A stretch of DNA of 64,000 nt from Xestospongia bergquistia (GCA_963965975.1 OZ014423.1:3436301-3500300); one strand, 5' to 3'; shown: positions 8,818 to 23,200, counted from the stretch's first letter. Translations and numbers: made by a program. The notes: generated by a model from the letters alone, not told the origin.

Positions 8818-8863
8818 TTTAGACTATTGAGGGAAGTTTATAAAGTAAACTGCTCAGTCTAAA
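8818..8863 (+). repeat. Hairpin A of the monomer (monomer bases 11-56)
   Basis: TTTAGAC (11-17) pairs with GTCTAAA (50-56), TGAG (21-24) with CTCA (46-49) and AGTTTA (28-33) with TAAACT (39-44). The loop is five bases and there are small bulges on the left side. The example is the first monomer, and most array monomers can form it. Confidence 0.8.
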
Positions 8864-8875
8864 GGACTTTATGGC

Positions 8876-8916
8876 ACTAACTAAATAAACCGCTCCTAAC
8901 AGTTTAGTAAGTTAGT
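8876..8916 (+). repeat. Hairpin B of the monomer (monomer bases 69-109)
   Basis: In the consensus two 15-base arms, 69-83 and 95-109, pair at 13 of 15 positions around an 11-base loop. The outer arms are ACTAACT and AGTTAGT, the inner arms TAAAC and GTTTA. Mismatches are 76/102 and 78/100. The loop is AGCTATTAACA in one monomer class and AGTTATTAACA in the other. The first monomer has a variant loop. Confidence 0.8.
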
Positions 8917-8928
8917 TTGCATTAACGC

Positions 8929-8957
8929 TCTAAAGTCTTTAAGTTAAAGACTTTAGT
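8929..8957 (+). repeat. Hairpin C of the monomer (spans unit boundary)
   Basis: In the consensus TCTAAAGTCTTTAA and TTAAAGACTTTAGA form a perfect 14-bp inverted repeat around a single G, a 29-base near-palindrome. In this first copy 13 pairs are present. It is the strongest dyad in the unit and recurs several hundred times. Confidence 0.9.
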
Positions 8958-9106
8958 AGGCTTAGACTATAGAGAGAAGTTTATAAAGTAAACTGCTCAG
9001 TCTAAAGGACTTTATGGCACTAACTAAATAAACAGCTATTAACAGTTTAGTAAGTTTGTTTGCATTAACTCTCTAAAGTCTTTAAGTTAAAGACTTTAGT
9101 AGGTTT

Positions 9107-9180
9107 AGACTATTGAGAGAAGTTGATAGTGTAAACTGCTCAATCTAAAGAGAGAATTTTACAAAGTAAACTGCTCAGTC
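9107..9180 (+). repeat. Irregular monomer with partial internal duplication
   Basis: Here the GAGAGAAGTTGATAG..CTGCTCAATCTAAAG part of hairpin A is followed by a second version, GAGAGAATTTTACAAAG..CTGCTCAGTCTAAAGG, lengthening the unit by roughly 40 bases. The extra copy covers essentially one hairpin A. Confidence 0.75.
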
Positions 9181-9420
9181 TAAAGGACTTTATGGCACTA
9201 ACTAAATAAACAGCTATTAACAGTTTAGTAAGTTAGTTTGCATTAACGCTCTAAAGTCTTTAAGTTAAAGACTTTAGAAGGTTTAGACTATATAGAGAAG
9301 ATTATAAAGTAAACTGCTCAGCCTAAAAAACATTATGGCACTAACTAAATAAACAGCTATTAACAGTTTAGTAAGTTAGTTTGCATTAACGCTCTAAAGT
9401 CTTTAAGTTAAAGACTTTAG

Positions 9421-10010
9421 AAGGTTTAGACTATTGAGAGAAGTTTATCAAGTAAATTCCTCAGTCTAAAGGACTTTATGGCACTAACTAAATAAACAGC
9501 TATTAACAGTTCAGTAAGTTAGTTTGCATTAACGCTATAAAGTCTTTAAGTTAAGGAGTTTAGAAGGTTTAGACTATTGAGAGAAGTTTATAAAGTAAAC
9601 TGCTCAGTCTAAAGGACTTTATGGCACTAACTAAATAAACAGCTATTAACAGTTTAGTAAGTTAGTTTGCATTAACGCTCTAAAGTCTTTAAGTTAAAGA
9701 CTTTAGAAGGTTTAGACTATTGAGAGATGTTTATAAAGTAAACTGCTCAGTCTAAAGGACTTTATGTCACTAACTAAATAAACAGCTATTAACAGTTTAG
9801 TAAGTTAGTTTGCATTACCGCTGTAATGTCTTTAAGTTAAAGACTTTAGAAGGTTTAGACTATTGAGAGAAGTTTAACAAGTAAATTCCTCAGTCTAAAG
9901 GACTTTATGGCACTAACTAAATAAACAGCTATTAACAGTTTAGTAAGTTAGTTTGCATTAACGCTATAAAGTCTTTAAGTTAAGGAGTTTAGAAGGTTTA
10001 GACCACTGAG
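9421..10010 (+). repeat. Local three-monomer duplication near array edge
   Basis: A diagnostic pair of variants, AGTAAATTCCTCAGTC and TTAAGGAGTTTAG, occurs at 9451 and again at 9880, exactly 429 bases (3 x 143) apart. The neighbouring monomers also match. Confidence 0.75.
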
Positions 10011-13000
10011 AGAAGTTTATAAAGTAAACTGCTCAGTCTAAAGGACTTTATGGCACTAACTAAATAAACAGCTATTAACAGTTTAGTAAGTTAGTTTGCA
10101 TTAAAGCTCTAAAGTCTTTAAGTTAAAGACTTTAGAAGGTTTAGACTATTGAGAGATGTTTATAAAGTAAACTGCTCAGTCTAAAGGACTTTATGTCACT
10201 AACTAAATAAACAGCTATTAACAGGTTAGTAAGTTAGTTTGCATTACCGCTGTAAAGTCTTTAAGTTAAAGACTTTAGAAGGTTTAGACTATTGAGAGAA
10301 ATTTATAAAGTAAACTACTCAGTCTAAAGGACTTTATGGCACTAACTAAATAAACAGCTTTTAACAGTTTTGTAAGTTAGTTTGCATTAACGCTCTAAAG
10401 TCTTAAAATTAAAGACTTTAGTAGGTTTAGGTTATTGAGAGAAGCTTATCAAGTAAACTCCTCTGTCTAAAGGACTGCATGGCACTAACTAAATAAACAG
10501 CTACTAACAGTTTAGTAAGTTATTTTGCATTAACGCTCTAAAGTCTTTAAGTTAAAGATTTTAGAAGGTTTAGACTATTTAAAGAGTTTATAAAGTAAAC
10601 TCCTCAGTCTAAAGGACTTTATGGCACTAACTAAATAAACAACTATTAACAGTTTAGTAAGTTTGTTTGCATTAACGCTCTAAACTCTTTAAGTCAAAGA
10701 CTTTCGAAGATTTAGACTATTGAGAGAAGTTGATAAAGTATACCGTCAGTCTAAAGGACTTTATGGCACTAACAAAATAAACAGCTATTAACAGTTCAGT
10801 AAGTTAGTTTGCATTAAAGCTCTAAAGTCTTTAAGTTAAAGACTTTAGTTGGTTTAGACTATTGAGAGATGTTTATAAAGTAAACTGCTCAGTCTAAAGG
10901 ACTTTATGTCACTAACTAAATAAACAGGTATTAACAGTTTAGTAAGTTAGTTTGCATTAACGGTCTAAGGTCTTTAAGTTAAAGACTTTAGTAGGTTTAG
11001 ACTATTGAGAGAAGATTATAAAGTAAACTGCTCAGTTTAAGGGACTTTACTTCACTAACTAAACAAACAGCTATTAACAGTTTAGTAAGTTAGTTTGCAT
11101 GAACGATCTAAAGTCTTTAAGTTAAAGACTTTAGAAGGTTTAGACTATTGAGAGAGGTTTATAAAGTAAACTGCTCAGTCTAAAGGACTTTATGGCACTA
11201 ACTAAATAAACAGCTATTAACAGTTTAGTAAGTTAGTTTGCATTAAAGCTCTAAAGTCTTTAAGTTAAAGACTTTAGAAGGTTTAGATTATTGAGAGAAG
11301 TTTATAAAGTAATCTGCTCAGTCTAAAGGACTTTATGGCACTAAATAAATAAACAGCTATTAACAGTTTAGTAAGTTTGTGTGCATTAACCCTCTAAAGT
11401 TTTTAACTTAACGACTTTGGAATGTTTAGACTATTGAGAGAAGTTTATAAAGTAAACTGCTCAGTCTAAAGGACTTTATGGCACTAACTAAATAAACAGC
11501 TATTAACAGTTTAGTAAGTTAGTTTGCATTAACGCTCTAAAGTCTTTAAGTTAGAGACTTTAGAAGGTTTAGACTATTGAGAGGTGTTTATAAAGTAAAC
11601 TGCTCATTCTAAAGGACTTTATGGCACTAACTAAATAAACAGCTAATAACAGTTTAGTAAGTTAGTTTGCATTAACACTCTAAAGTCTTTAAGTTAAAGA
11701 CTTTAGAAGGTTTAGACTATTGAGAGATGTTTATAAAGTAAACTGCTCAGTCTAAAAGAACTTTATGGCACTAACTAAATAAACAGCTATTAACAGTTTA
11801 GTAAGTTAGTTTGCATTAACGCTCTAAAATCTTTAAGTTAAAGACTTTAGTAGGTTTAGACTGTTGAGAGAAGTTTATAAAGTAAACTGCTCAGTCTAAA
11901 GGACTTTATGGTTCTAACTAAATAAACAGCTATTTACAGTTTAGTAAGTTAGTTTGCATTAACGCTCTAAAGACTTTAAGTTAAAGACTTGAGAAGGTTT
12001 ACACTATTGAGAGAAGTTTACAAAGTAAACTGCTCAGTCTAAAGGACTTTATGGCACTAACTAAATAAACAGCTATTAACAGTTTAGTAAGTTAGTTTGC
12101 ATTAAATCTCTAAAGTCGTTAAGTTAAAGACTTTAGAAGGTTTAGACTATTGAGAGAAGTTTATAAAGTAAACTGCTCAGTCTAAAGGACTTTATGGCAC
12201 TAACTAAATAAAGAAGTATTAACAGTTTAGTAAGTTAGTTTGCATTAACGCTCTAAAGTCTTTAATTTAAACACTTTAGAAGGTTTAGACTATTGAGAGA
12301 AGTTTACAAAGTAAACTGCTCTGTCTAAAGGACTTTATGGCACTAACTAAATAAACAGCTATTAACATTTTAGTAAGTTAGTTTGCGTTAACGCTCTAAA
12401 GTCTTTAATCAAAAGACTTTAGTAGGTTTAGACTATTGAGAGAAGTTTATAAAGTAAACTGCTCAGTCTAAAGGACTTTATGCCACTAAATAAAAAAACA
12501 GCTACTAACAGTTTAGTTAGTTTGTTTGCATTAACCCTCTAAAGTCTTTAAGTTAAAGACTTTAGAAGGTTTAGACTATTGAGAGAAGTTTATAAAGTAA
12601 ACTGCTCATTCTAAAGGACTTTTTGGCACTAACTAAATAAAGAGGTATTAACAGTTTAGTAAGTTAGTTTCCATTAACGTTCTAAAGTCTTTAAGTCAAA
12701 GGCTTTACAAGGTTTAGACTATTGAGAGAAGTTTATAAAGTAAACTGCTCAGTCTAAAGGACTTTATGGCACTAACTAAATAAATAGCTATTAAGAGTTT
12801 AGTAAGTTAGTTAGCATTAACTCTCTAAAGTCTTTAAATTAAAGAATTTAGTAGGTTTAGACTACTGAGTGAAGTTTATAAAATAAACTGCTCAGTCTAA
12901 AGGCCTTTATGGAACTAAGTAAATTAAGAGCTATTAAAAGTTTAGTAAGTTAGTTTGAATTAAAGCTCTAAAGTCTTTAAGTTAAAGACTTGAGAAGGTT

Positions 13001-16000
13001 TAGACTATTGAGGGAAGTTTATAAAGTAAACTGCTCAGTCTAAAGGACATTATGGCACTAATTAAATAAAGAGCTATTAACAGTTTAGAAAGTTGTTTGC
13101 ATTAACGCTCTAAAGTCTTTAAATTAAAGACTTTAGAAGGTTTAGACTATTGAGAGAAGTTTATAAAATAAACTGCTCAGTCTAAAGGACTTTATTGCAC
13201 AAACTAAATAAAGAGGTATTAACAGTTTAGTAAGTTTCTTTGATTTTAACGCTCTAAAGTCTTTTAAGTTAAAGACTTTAGAAGGTTTAGACTATTAAGA
13301 GAAGTTTACAAAGTAAACTGCTCAGTCTAAAGAACTTCATAGCGCTAACTAACTGAACAGCTATTAACAGTTTAGTAATTTAGTTTGCATTAACGCTTTA
13401 AAGCTTTAACTTAAAGACTTTAGTAGGTTTAGACTACTGAGAGAAGTTTATAAAATAAACTGCTCAGTCTAAAGGACTTTATGGAACTAAGTAAGTAAAC
13501 AGCTATTAACATTTTAGTAAGTTAGTTTGCATTAACGCTCTAAAGTCTTTAAGTTAAAGACTTTAGAAGGTTTAGACTATTGAAAGAAGTTGATAAGGTA
13601 AACTGTTCAGTCTGAAGGACTTTATGGCACTAATTAAATAAACAGCTGTTAACAGCTTAGTAAGTTAGTTTGCATTAAAGCTCTAAAGTCTTTAACTTAA
13701 AGACTTGAGAAGGTATAGACTAATGAGAGAAGTTTATAAAGTAAACTGCTCAGTCTAAAGGACGTTATGGCACTAAATAAATAAACAGCTATTAACAGTT
13801 TAGTAAATTAGTTTGCATTAACCCTCTAAAGTCTTTAAGTTAACGACTTTGGAATGTTTAGACTACTGAGAGAAGTTTATAAAGAAAACTGCTCAATCTA
13901 AAGGACCTTACGGCACTAACTAAATAAACAGCTATTAACAGTTTAGTAAGTTAGTTTGCATTAAAGCTCTAAAGTCTTTAAGTTAAAGACTTTAGAATGT
14001 TTAGACTACTGAGAGAAGTTTATAAAGTAAACTACTAAGTCTAAAGGACTTTATGGCACTAAATAAATAAACAGCTATTAAGAGTTTAGTAGGTTTTTTT
14101 GCATTAATCCTCTAAAGTCTTTAACTTAACGACTTTGGAATGTTTAGACTATTGAGAGAAGTTTATAAAGTAAACTGCTCAGTCTAAAGGACTTTATGGC
14201 ACTAACTAAATAAACAGCTCTTAACAGTTTAGTAAATTAGATTGCATTAAGGTTCTTAATCTTTAAGTTAAAGACTTTAGAAGGTTTAGACTATTGAGAG
14301 ATGTTTATAAAGTAAACTGCTCAGTCTAAAGGACATTATGGCACTAACTAAATAAACAGCTATTAACAGTTTAGTAAGTTAGTTTGCATTAACGCTCTAA
14401 AGTCGTTAAGTTAAAAACTTTAGAAGGTTTAGACTATTGAGAGAAGTTTATAAAGTAAACTGCTCAGTCTAAAGGACTTTATGACACTAACTAAATAAAG
14501 AAGTGTTAACAGTTTAGTAAGTTAGTTTGCATTAACGCTCTAAAGTCTTTAATTTAAAGACTTTAGAAGGTTTAGACTATTGAGAGAAGTTTACAAAATA
14601 AACTGCTCAGTCTAAAGGACTTTATGGCACTAACTAAATAAACAGCTATTAACAGTTTAGTAAGTTTGTTTGCATTAACGCTCTAAAGTCGTTAAGTTAA
14701 AGACTTTAGAAGGTTTAGACTATTGAGAGAAGTTTATAAAGTAAACTGCTCAGTCTAAAGGACGTTATGGCACTAACTAAATAAACAGCTATTAACAGTT
14801 TAGTAAGTTAGATTGCATTAACTTTTTAAAGTCTTTAAGTTAAAGACTTTAGAGGTTTAGACTATTGAGAGAAGTTTATGAAGTAAACTGCTCTGTCTAA
14901 AGGACTTTATGGCACTAACTAAATAAACAGCTATTAACAGTTTAGTAAGTTAGTTTGCATTAACGCTCTGAACTCTTTAAGTTAAAGACTTTATTAGGTT
15001 TAGACTATTGAGAGAAGTTTATAAAGTAAACTGCTCAGTCTAAAGGACTTTATGGTACTACCTAAATAAAAAGCTATTAACTGTTTAGTAAGTTAGTTTG
15101 CATTAACGCTCTAAAGACTTTAAGTTAAAGACTTTAGAAGGTTTACACTATTGAGAGAAGTTTAGAAAGTAAACTGCTCAGTCTAAAGGACTTTATTGTA
15201 CTAACTAAATAAACAGCTATTAACAGTTTAGTAAGTTAGTTTGCATTGACGCTCTAAAGTCTTTAAGTTAAAGACTTTAGAATGTTTAGACTATTGAGAG
15301 AAGTTTATAAAGTAAACTGCTCAGTCTAAAGGACTTTATAGCACTAACTAAATAAACAGCTATTAACAGTTTAGTAAGTTAGTTTGCATTAAAGCTCTAA
15401 AGTCTTTAAGTTAAAGACTTTAGAAGGTTTAGACTATTGAGAGGTGTTTATAAAGTAAACTGTTCAGTCTAAAGGACTTTATGGCACTAACTAAATAAAG
15501 AAGTATTAACAGTTTAGTAAGTTTGTTTGCATTAAAGCTCTAAAGTCTTTATTTTAAAGACGTTAGTGGGTTTAGACTATTGAGAGACGTTTACAAAGTA
15601 AACTGCTCAGTCTAAAGGACTTTATGGCACTAACTAAATAAACAGCTACTAACAGTTTAGTAAGTTAGTTGGCATTAATGCTCAAAAGTCTTTAAGTTAA
15701 AGACTTCAGTAGGTTTAGACTATTGAGAGAAGTTTATAAGGTAAACTACTCAGTCTAAGGACTTTATGGTGCTGACTAAATAAACAGTTATTAACAGTTT
15801 AGTAAGTTAGATTGCTTTAACGTTCTAAAGTCTTTAAGTTAAAAACTTTAGAAGGTTTAGACTAGTGAGAGATGTTTATGAAGTAAACTGCTCAGTCTAA
15901 AGGACATTATGGCACTAACTAAATAAACAGCTATTAACAGTTTAGTAAGTTAGTTTGCATTAACGCTCTAAAGTCTTTATGTTAAAGACTTTAGAAGGTT

Positions 16001-17279
16001 TAGACTATTGAGAGAAGTTTATAAAGTAAACTGCTAAGTCTAAAGGACTTTATGGCACTAACTAAACAAACAGCTATTAAAAGTTCGTAAGTTAGTTTGC
16101 ATTAAAGCTCTAAAGTCTTTAAGTTAAAGACTTTAGAAGGTTTAGATTATTGAGAGATGTTTATAAAGTAAACTGCTCAGTCTAAAGGACGTTATGGCAC
16201 TAACTAAATAAAGAGGTATTAACAGTTTAGTAAGTTAGTTTGCATTAACGCTCTAAAGTCGTTAAGTTAAAGACTTTAGAAGTTTTAGATAAATTGAGAG
16301 AAGTTTATAAAGTAAACTGCTCAGTCTAAAGAACTTTATGGCATTAACTAAATAAACAGCTATTAACAGTTTAGTAAGTTAGTTTGCATTAACGCTCTAA
16401 AGTCTTTAATTTAAAGACTTTAGAAGGTTTAGACTATTGAGAGAAGTTTATAAAGTAAACTGCTCAGTCTAAAGGACTTTATTGTACTAACTAAATAAGC
16501 AGCTATTAACTGTTTAGTAAGTTAGTTTGCATTAACGCTCTAAAGTCTTTAAGTTAAAGACTTTAGAAGGTTTAAACTATTGAGAGAAGTTTACGAAGTA
16601 AACTGCTCAGTCTAAAGGACTTTATGGGTCTAACAAAATAAACAGCTATTAACAGTTTAGTAAGTTAGTTTGCATTAACGCTCTAAAGTCTTTAAGTTAA
16701 AGACTTTATAAGGTTTAGATTATTGAGATAAGTTTATAAAGTAAACTGCTCAGTATAAAGGACTTTATGGCACTAACTAAGTAAACAGCTACTAACAGTT
16801 TAGTAAGTTAGTTTGCACTAAAGCTCTAAAGTCTTTAAGTTAAAGGCTTTAGAAGGTTTAGACTATTGAGAGATGTTTATAAAGTAAACTGCTCAGTCTA
16901 AAGGACATTATGGCACTAAATAAATAAACAGCTATTAACAGTTTAGTAAGTTAGTTTGCATTAACGGTCTAAAGTCGTTAAGTTAAAGACTTTAGAAGGT
17001 TTAGACTATTGAGAGAAGTTTATAAAGTAAACTGCTCAGTCTAAAGGACTTTATGGCACTAACTAAATAAAGAAGTATTAACAGTTTAGTAAGTTAGTTT
17101 GCATTAACGCTCTAAAGTCTTTAAGTTAAAGACTTTAGAAGGTTTAGACTGTTGAGAGAAGTTTACAAAGTATACTGCTCAGTCTAAAGGACTTTATGGC
17201 ACTAACTAAATAAACGGCTATTAACAGTTTAGTAAGTTAGTTTGTATTAAAGCTCTAAAGCCTTTAAGTTAAAGACTTT

Positions 17280-20200
17280 AGAAGGATTAGTCTATTTAGA
17301 GAAGTTTATTAAGTAATCTGCTCAGTCTAACGGACTTTATGGCACTAAATATATAAACACCTAGTAACACTTTAGTAATTTTGTTTGCATTAACGCTCTA
17401 AAGTCTTTAATTTAAGGACTTTGGAAAGTTTAGACTATTGAGAGAAGTTATAAAGTAAGCTGCTCAGTCTAAAGGACTTTATGGCACAACTAAATAAACA
17501 GCTATTAACAGTTTAGTAAGTTAGTTTGCATTAACGCTCTAAAGTCTTTAAGTTAAAGACTTTAGAAGGTTTAGACTATTGAGAGAAATTTATAAAGTAA
17601 ACTGCTCAGTCTAAAGGGCTTTATGGCCCTAACTAAATAAAGAGCTATTAACAGTTTAGTAAGTTAGTTTGCATTAACGCTCTAAAATCTTTAAGTTAAA
17701 GACTTTAGAAGGTTTAGACTATTCAGAGAAGTTTACAAAGTAAACTGCTCAGTCTAAAGGACTTTATGGCACTAACTAAATAAAGAGGTATTAACAGTTT
17801 AGTAAGTTAGTTTGTATTAAGTCTTTAAAATCTTTAAGTTAAACACTTTAGTAGGTTTAGACTACTTAGAGAAGTTTATAAAATAAGCTGCTCAGTCTAG
17901 GGGACTTTATGGAAATACGTAAATAAACAGCTATTAACAGTTTAGTAAGTTAGTTTGCATTAACGCTCTAAAGTCTTTAAGTTAAAGACTTTAGAAGGTT
18001 TAGACTATTGAAAGAAGTTGATAAGGTAAGCTGCTCAGTCTAAAGGACTTCATGGCACTAACTAAATAAACAGCTGTTAACAGTTTAGTAAGTTATTTTG
18101 CATTAAAGCTCTAAAGTCTTTAAATTAAAGACTTGAGAAAGTATAGACTACTGAGAGAAGTTTATAAAGTAAACTGCTCAGTCTAAAGGACTTTATGGCA
18201 CTAAATAAATAAAGAGCTATTAACACTTTAGTAAGTTTGTTTGCATTAAAGCTCTAAACTCTTTAAGTTAACGACTTTGGAATGTTTAGACTATTGAGAG
18301 AAGTTTATAAAAAAACCTGCTCAGTGTAAAGGACTTTATGGCACTAACTAAATAAACAGCTATTAACAGTTTAGTAAGTTAGTTCGCATTAAAGCTCTAA
18401 AGTCTTTAAGATAAAGACTTTAGAAGGTTTAGACTATTGAGAGAAGTTTATAAAGTAAACTGCTGAGTCTAAAGGACTTTATGGCACTAAATAAATAAAC
18501 AGCTATTAACAGTTTAGTAAGTTTGTTTGCATTAACCCTCTAAAGTCTTTAACTTAACGACTTTGGAATGTTTAGACTATTGAGAGACGTTCATAAAGTA
18601 AACTGCTCAGTCTAAAGGACATTATGGCACTAACTAAATAAACAGCTATTAACAGTTTAGTAAGTTAGTTTGCATTAACGTTCTAAACTCTTTAAGTTAA
18701 AGACATTAGAAGGTTTAGACTATTGAGACAAGTTTATAAAGTAAACTGCTCAGTCTAAAGGACTTTATGGCACTAACTAAATAAAGAGCTATTAACAGTT
18801 TAGTAAGTTAGTTTGCATTAACGCTCTAAAGTCTTTAAGTTAAAGACTTTAGTAGGTTTAGACTATTGAGAGAAGTTTATAAAGTAAACTGCTCAGTCTA
18901 AAGGACTTTATGGTACTAACTAAATAAACAGCTATTAACTGTTTAGTAAGTTAGTTTGCATTAACGCTCTAAAGTCTTTAAGTTAAAGACTTTAGACGGT
19001 TTACACTATTGAGAGAAGTTTAAAAAGTAAACTGCTCAGTCTAAAGGACTTTATGGCACTAACTAAATAAACAGCTATTAACACTTTAGTAAGTTAGTTT
19101 GCATTAACGCTCTAAAGTCTTTAAGTTAAAGACTTTAGAAGTTTTAGACTATTGAGAGAAGTTTATAAAGTAAACTGCTCAGTCTAAAGGACTTGATGGC
19201 ACTAACTAAATGAACAGCAATTAACACTTTAGTAAGTTACTTTGCATTAACGCTCTAAAGTCTTTAAGTTAAGGAGTTTAGAAGGTTTAGAATATTGAGA
19301 GAATTTTATAAAGAAACTGCTCAGTCTAAAGGACTTTATGGCACTAACTAAATAAACAGCTATTAACAGTTTAGAAAGTTAGTTTGCATTAACGCTCTAA
19401 AGTCTTTAAGTTAATGACTTTAGAAGTTTACACTATTGAGAGATGTTTACAAAGTGAACTGCTCAGTCTAAAGGACTTTATGGCACTAACTAAATAAACA
19501 GCTATTAAGAGTTTAGTAAGTTAGTTTGCATTAAAGCTCTAAAGTCTTTAAGTTAAAGACTTTAGAAGGTTTAGACTACTTATAGAAGTTTATTAAGTAA
19601 TCTGCTCAGTCTAACGGACTTTATCGCGCTAAATATATAAACACCTATTAACACTTTAGTCATTTTGTTTTCATTAACCCTCAAAAGTCTTTAAGTTAAG
19701 GACTTTGGAATGTTTAGACTATTGAGAGAAGTTTATAAAGTAAACTGCTCAGTCTAAGGACTTTATGGCACAAACTAAATAAAGAGGTATTAACAGTTTA
19801 GTAAGTTTGTTTGCATTAAAGCTCTAAAGTCTTTAAGTTAAAGACATTAGAAGGTTTAGACTATTGAGAAAAGTTTATAAAGTAAACTGCTCAGTCTAAA
19901 GGACTTTATGGCACTAACTAAATAAAAAGCTATTAACAGTTTAGTAAATTAGTTTGCATTAACTCTCTAAAGTCTTTAAGTTAAAGACATTAGAAGGTTT
20001 AGACTATTGAGAGAAGTTTATAAAGTAAACTGCTCAGTCTAAAGGACTTTATGGCACTAAATAAATAAACAGCTATTAACAGTTTAGTCAGTTAGTTTGC
20101 GTTAACGTTCTAAGGTCTTTAAGTTAAAGACTTTAGAAGGTTTAGACTATTGAGAGAAGTTTATAAAGTAAACTGCTCAGTCTAAGGACTTTATGGTACT

Positions 20201-23200
20201 AAATAAATAAAGAGGTATTAACAGTTTAGTAAGTTAGTTTGCATTAAAGCTCTAAACTCTTTAAGTTAAAGACTTTAGAAAGTTTAGACTATTGAGAGAC
20301 GTTTGTAAAGTAAACTGCTCATTCTAAAGGACATTATGGCACTAACTAAATAAACAGATATTAACAGTTTAGCAAGTTAATTTGCATTAATGCTCTGAAG
20401 TCGTTAAGTTAAAGACTTTAGAAGGTTTAGACTATTGAGAGAAGTTTATAAAGTAAACTGCTCAGTCTAAAGGACTTTATGGTACTAACTAAATAAAGAA
20501 GTATTAACAGTTTAGTAAGTTAGTTTGCATTAACGCTCTAAAGTCTTTAAGTTAAAGACTTTAGAAAGTTTAAACTATTGAGAGAAGTTTACAAAGTAAA
20601 CTGCTCAGTCTAAAGGACTTTATAGCACTAACTAATTAAGCAGCTATTAACAGTTTAGTAAGTTAGTTTGCATTAACGCTCTAAAGTCTTTAATATAAAG
20701 ACTTTAGAAGGTATAGACTACTGAGAGAAGTTTACAAAGTAAACTGCTCAGTCTAAAGGACTTTATGTCACTAACTAAATAAACAGCTATTAACAGTTTA
20801 GTAAGTTAGTTTGCATTAAAGCTCTAAAGTCTTTAAGTTAAAGACTTTAGAAGGTTTAGACTATTTAGGGGAGTTTATTAAGTAATCTGCTCTCTCTAAC
20901 GGACTTTATGGCACTAAATATAGAAACACCTATTAAGACATTAGTAATTTTGCTTGCATTGACCCTCTAAAGTCTTTAAGTTAAGGACTTTGGAATGCTT
21001 AGACTATTGAGAGAAATTTTAAAGTAAACTGCTCAGTCTAAAGGACTTTCTGGCACTAATTAAATAAACAGCTATTAACAGTTTAGTAAGTTAGTTTGCA
21101 TTAACGCTCTAAAGTCTTTAAGTTAAAGACTTCAGAAGGTTTAGACTATTGAGAGATGTTTATAAAGCAAATTGCTTAGTCTAAAGGACTTTATGGAACT
21201 AACTAAATAAACAGCTATTAACAGTTTAGTAAGTTAGTTTGCATTAACGCTCTAAAGTCTTTAAGTTAAAGACTTTAGAAGGTTTAGACTATTGAGAGAA
21301 GTTTATAAAGTAAACTGCTCATTCTAAAGGGCTTTATGGCCCTAACTAAATAAAGAGCTATTAACAGTTTAGTAAGTTAGTTTGCATTAACGCTCTAAAG
21401 TCTTTAAGTTAAAGACTTTAGAAGGTTTAGACTATTGAGAGAAGTTTACAAAGTAAACTGCTCAGTCTAAAGGACTTTATGGCACTAACTAAATAAACAG
21501 CTATTAACAGTTCAGTAAGTTAGTTTGCATTAACGCTCTAAAGTCTTTAAGTTAAAGACTTGAGAAAGTATAGACTAATGAGAGAAGTTTATAAAGTAAA
21601 CTGCTCAGTCTAAAGGACTTTATGGCACTAAATAAATGAACAGCTATTAACACTTTAGTAAGTTTGTTTGCATTAAAGCTCTAAACTCTTTAAGTTAACG
21701 ACTTTGGAATGCTTAGACTATTGAGAGAAGTTTATAAAAAAAACTGCTCAGTTTAAAGGACTTCATGGCACTAACTAAATAAATAGCTATTAACAGTTTA
21801 GTAAGTTAGTTCGCATTAAAGCTCTAAAGTCTTTAAGTTAAAGACTTGAGAAGGTTTACACTATTGACAGAAGTTTATAAAGTAAATTGCTCAGTCTAAA
21901 GGACTTTATTCCACTAAATAAATAAGCAGCTATTAACAGTTTAGTAAGATAGTTTGCATTAACGCTCAAAAGTCTTTAACTTAACGACTTTGGAATGTTT
22001 AGACTATTGAGAGACGTTCATAAAGTAAACTGCACAGTCTAAAGGACATTATGGCACTAACTAAATAAACAGCTATTAACAGTTTAGTAGGTTAGTTTGC
22101 ATTAAAGCTCTAAAGTCTTTAAGTTAAAGACTTTAGAAGGTTTAGACTATTTAGGGAAGTTTATGAAGTAATCCGCTCTGTCTAACGGACTTTATGGCAT
22201 TAAATATATAAAGACCTATTAACACATTAGTAATTTTGTTTGCATTGACCCTCTAAAGTCTTTAAGTTAAGGACTTTGGAATGTTTAGACTATTGAGAGA
22301 AATTATAAAGTAAACTGCTCAGTCTAAAGGACTTTATGGCACTAACTAAATAAACAGCTATTAACAGTTTAGTAAGTTAGTTTGCATTAACGCTCTAAAG
22401 TCTTTAAGTTAAAGACTTTAGAAGGTTTAGACTATTGAGTGTAGTTTATAAAGTAACCTGCTCAGTCTATAGGACTTTATGGCACTAACTAAATAAACAG
22501 CTATTAACAGTTTAGTAAGTTAGTTTGCATTAACGCTCTAAAGTCTTTAAGTTAAAGACTTTAGAAGATTTAGACTATTGAGAGAAGTTTATAAAGTAAA
22601 CTGCTCAGTCTAAAGGACTCTATGGTACTAACTAAATAAACAGCTATAACTGTTTAGTAAGTTAGTTTGCATTAACGCTCTAAAGTCTTTAAGTTAAAGA
22701 CTTTAGACGGTTTACACTATTGAGAGAAGTTTAAAAAGTAAACTGCTCAGTCTAAATGACTTTATGGCACTAACTAAATAAACAGCTATTAACAGTTTAG
22801 TAAGTTCGTTTGCATTAACGCTCTAAAGTCTTTAAGTTAAAGACTTTAGAAGGTTTAGACTATTGAGAGAAGTTTATAAAGTAAACTGCTCAGTCTAAAG
22901 GACTTGATGGCACTAACTAAATAAACAGCTATTAACACTTTAGTAAGTTAGTTTGCATTAACGCTCTAAAGTCTTTAAGTTAAAGACTTTAGAAGGTTTA
23001 GACTATTGAGAGAAGTTTATAAAGTAAACTGCTCAGTCTAAAGGACTTTATGGCACTAACTAAATAAACAGCTATTAACAGTTTAGTAAGTTAGTTTGCA
23101 TTAACGCTCTAAAGTCTTTATGTTAATGACTTTAGAAGGTTTACACTATTGAGAGAAGTTTACAAAGTAAACTGCTCAGTCTAAAGGACTTTATGGCACT

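Larger units (their letters stand above)
8808..8950 (+). repeat. First satellite monomer (reference unit)
   Basis: The edge monomer is full length and close to consensus, starting CTTTAGAAGGTTTAGAC. It starts inside what would be the right arm of hairpin C, so the junction with flank DNA coincides with the palindrome. The usual decay of monomers at an array edge is not seen here. Confidence 0.9.
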
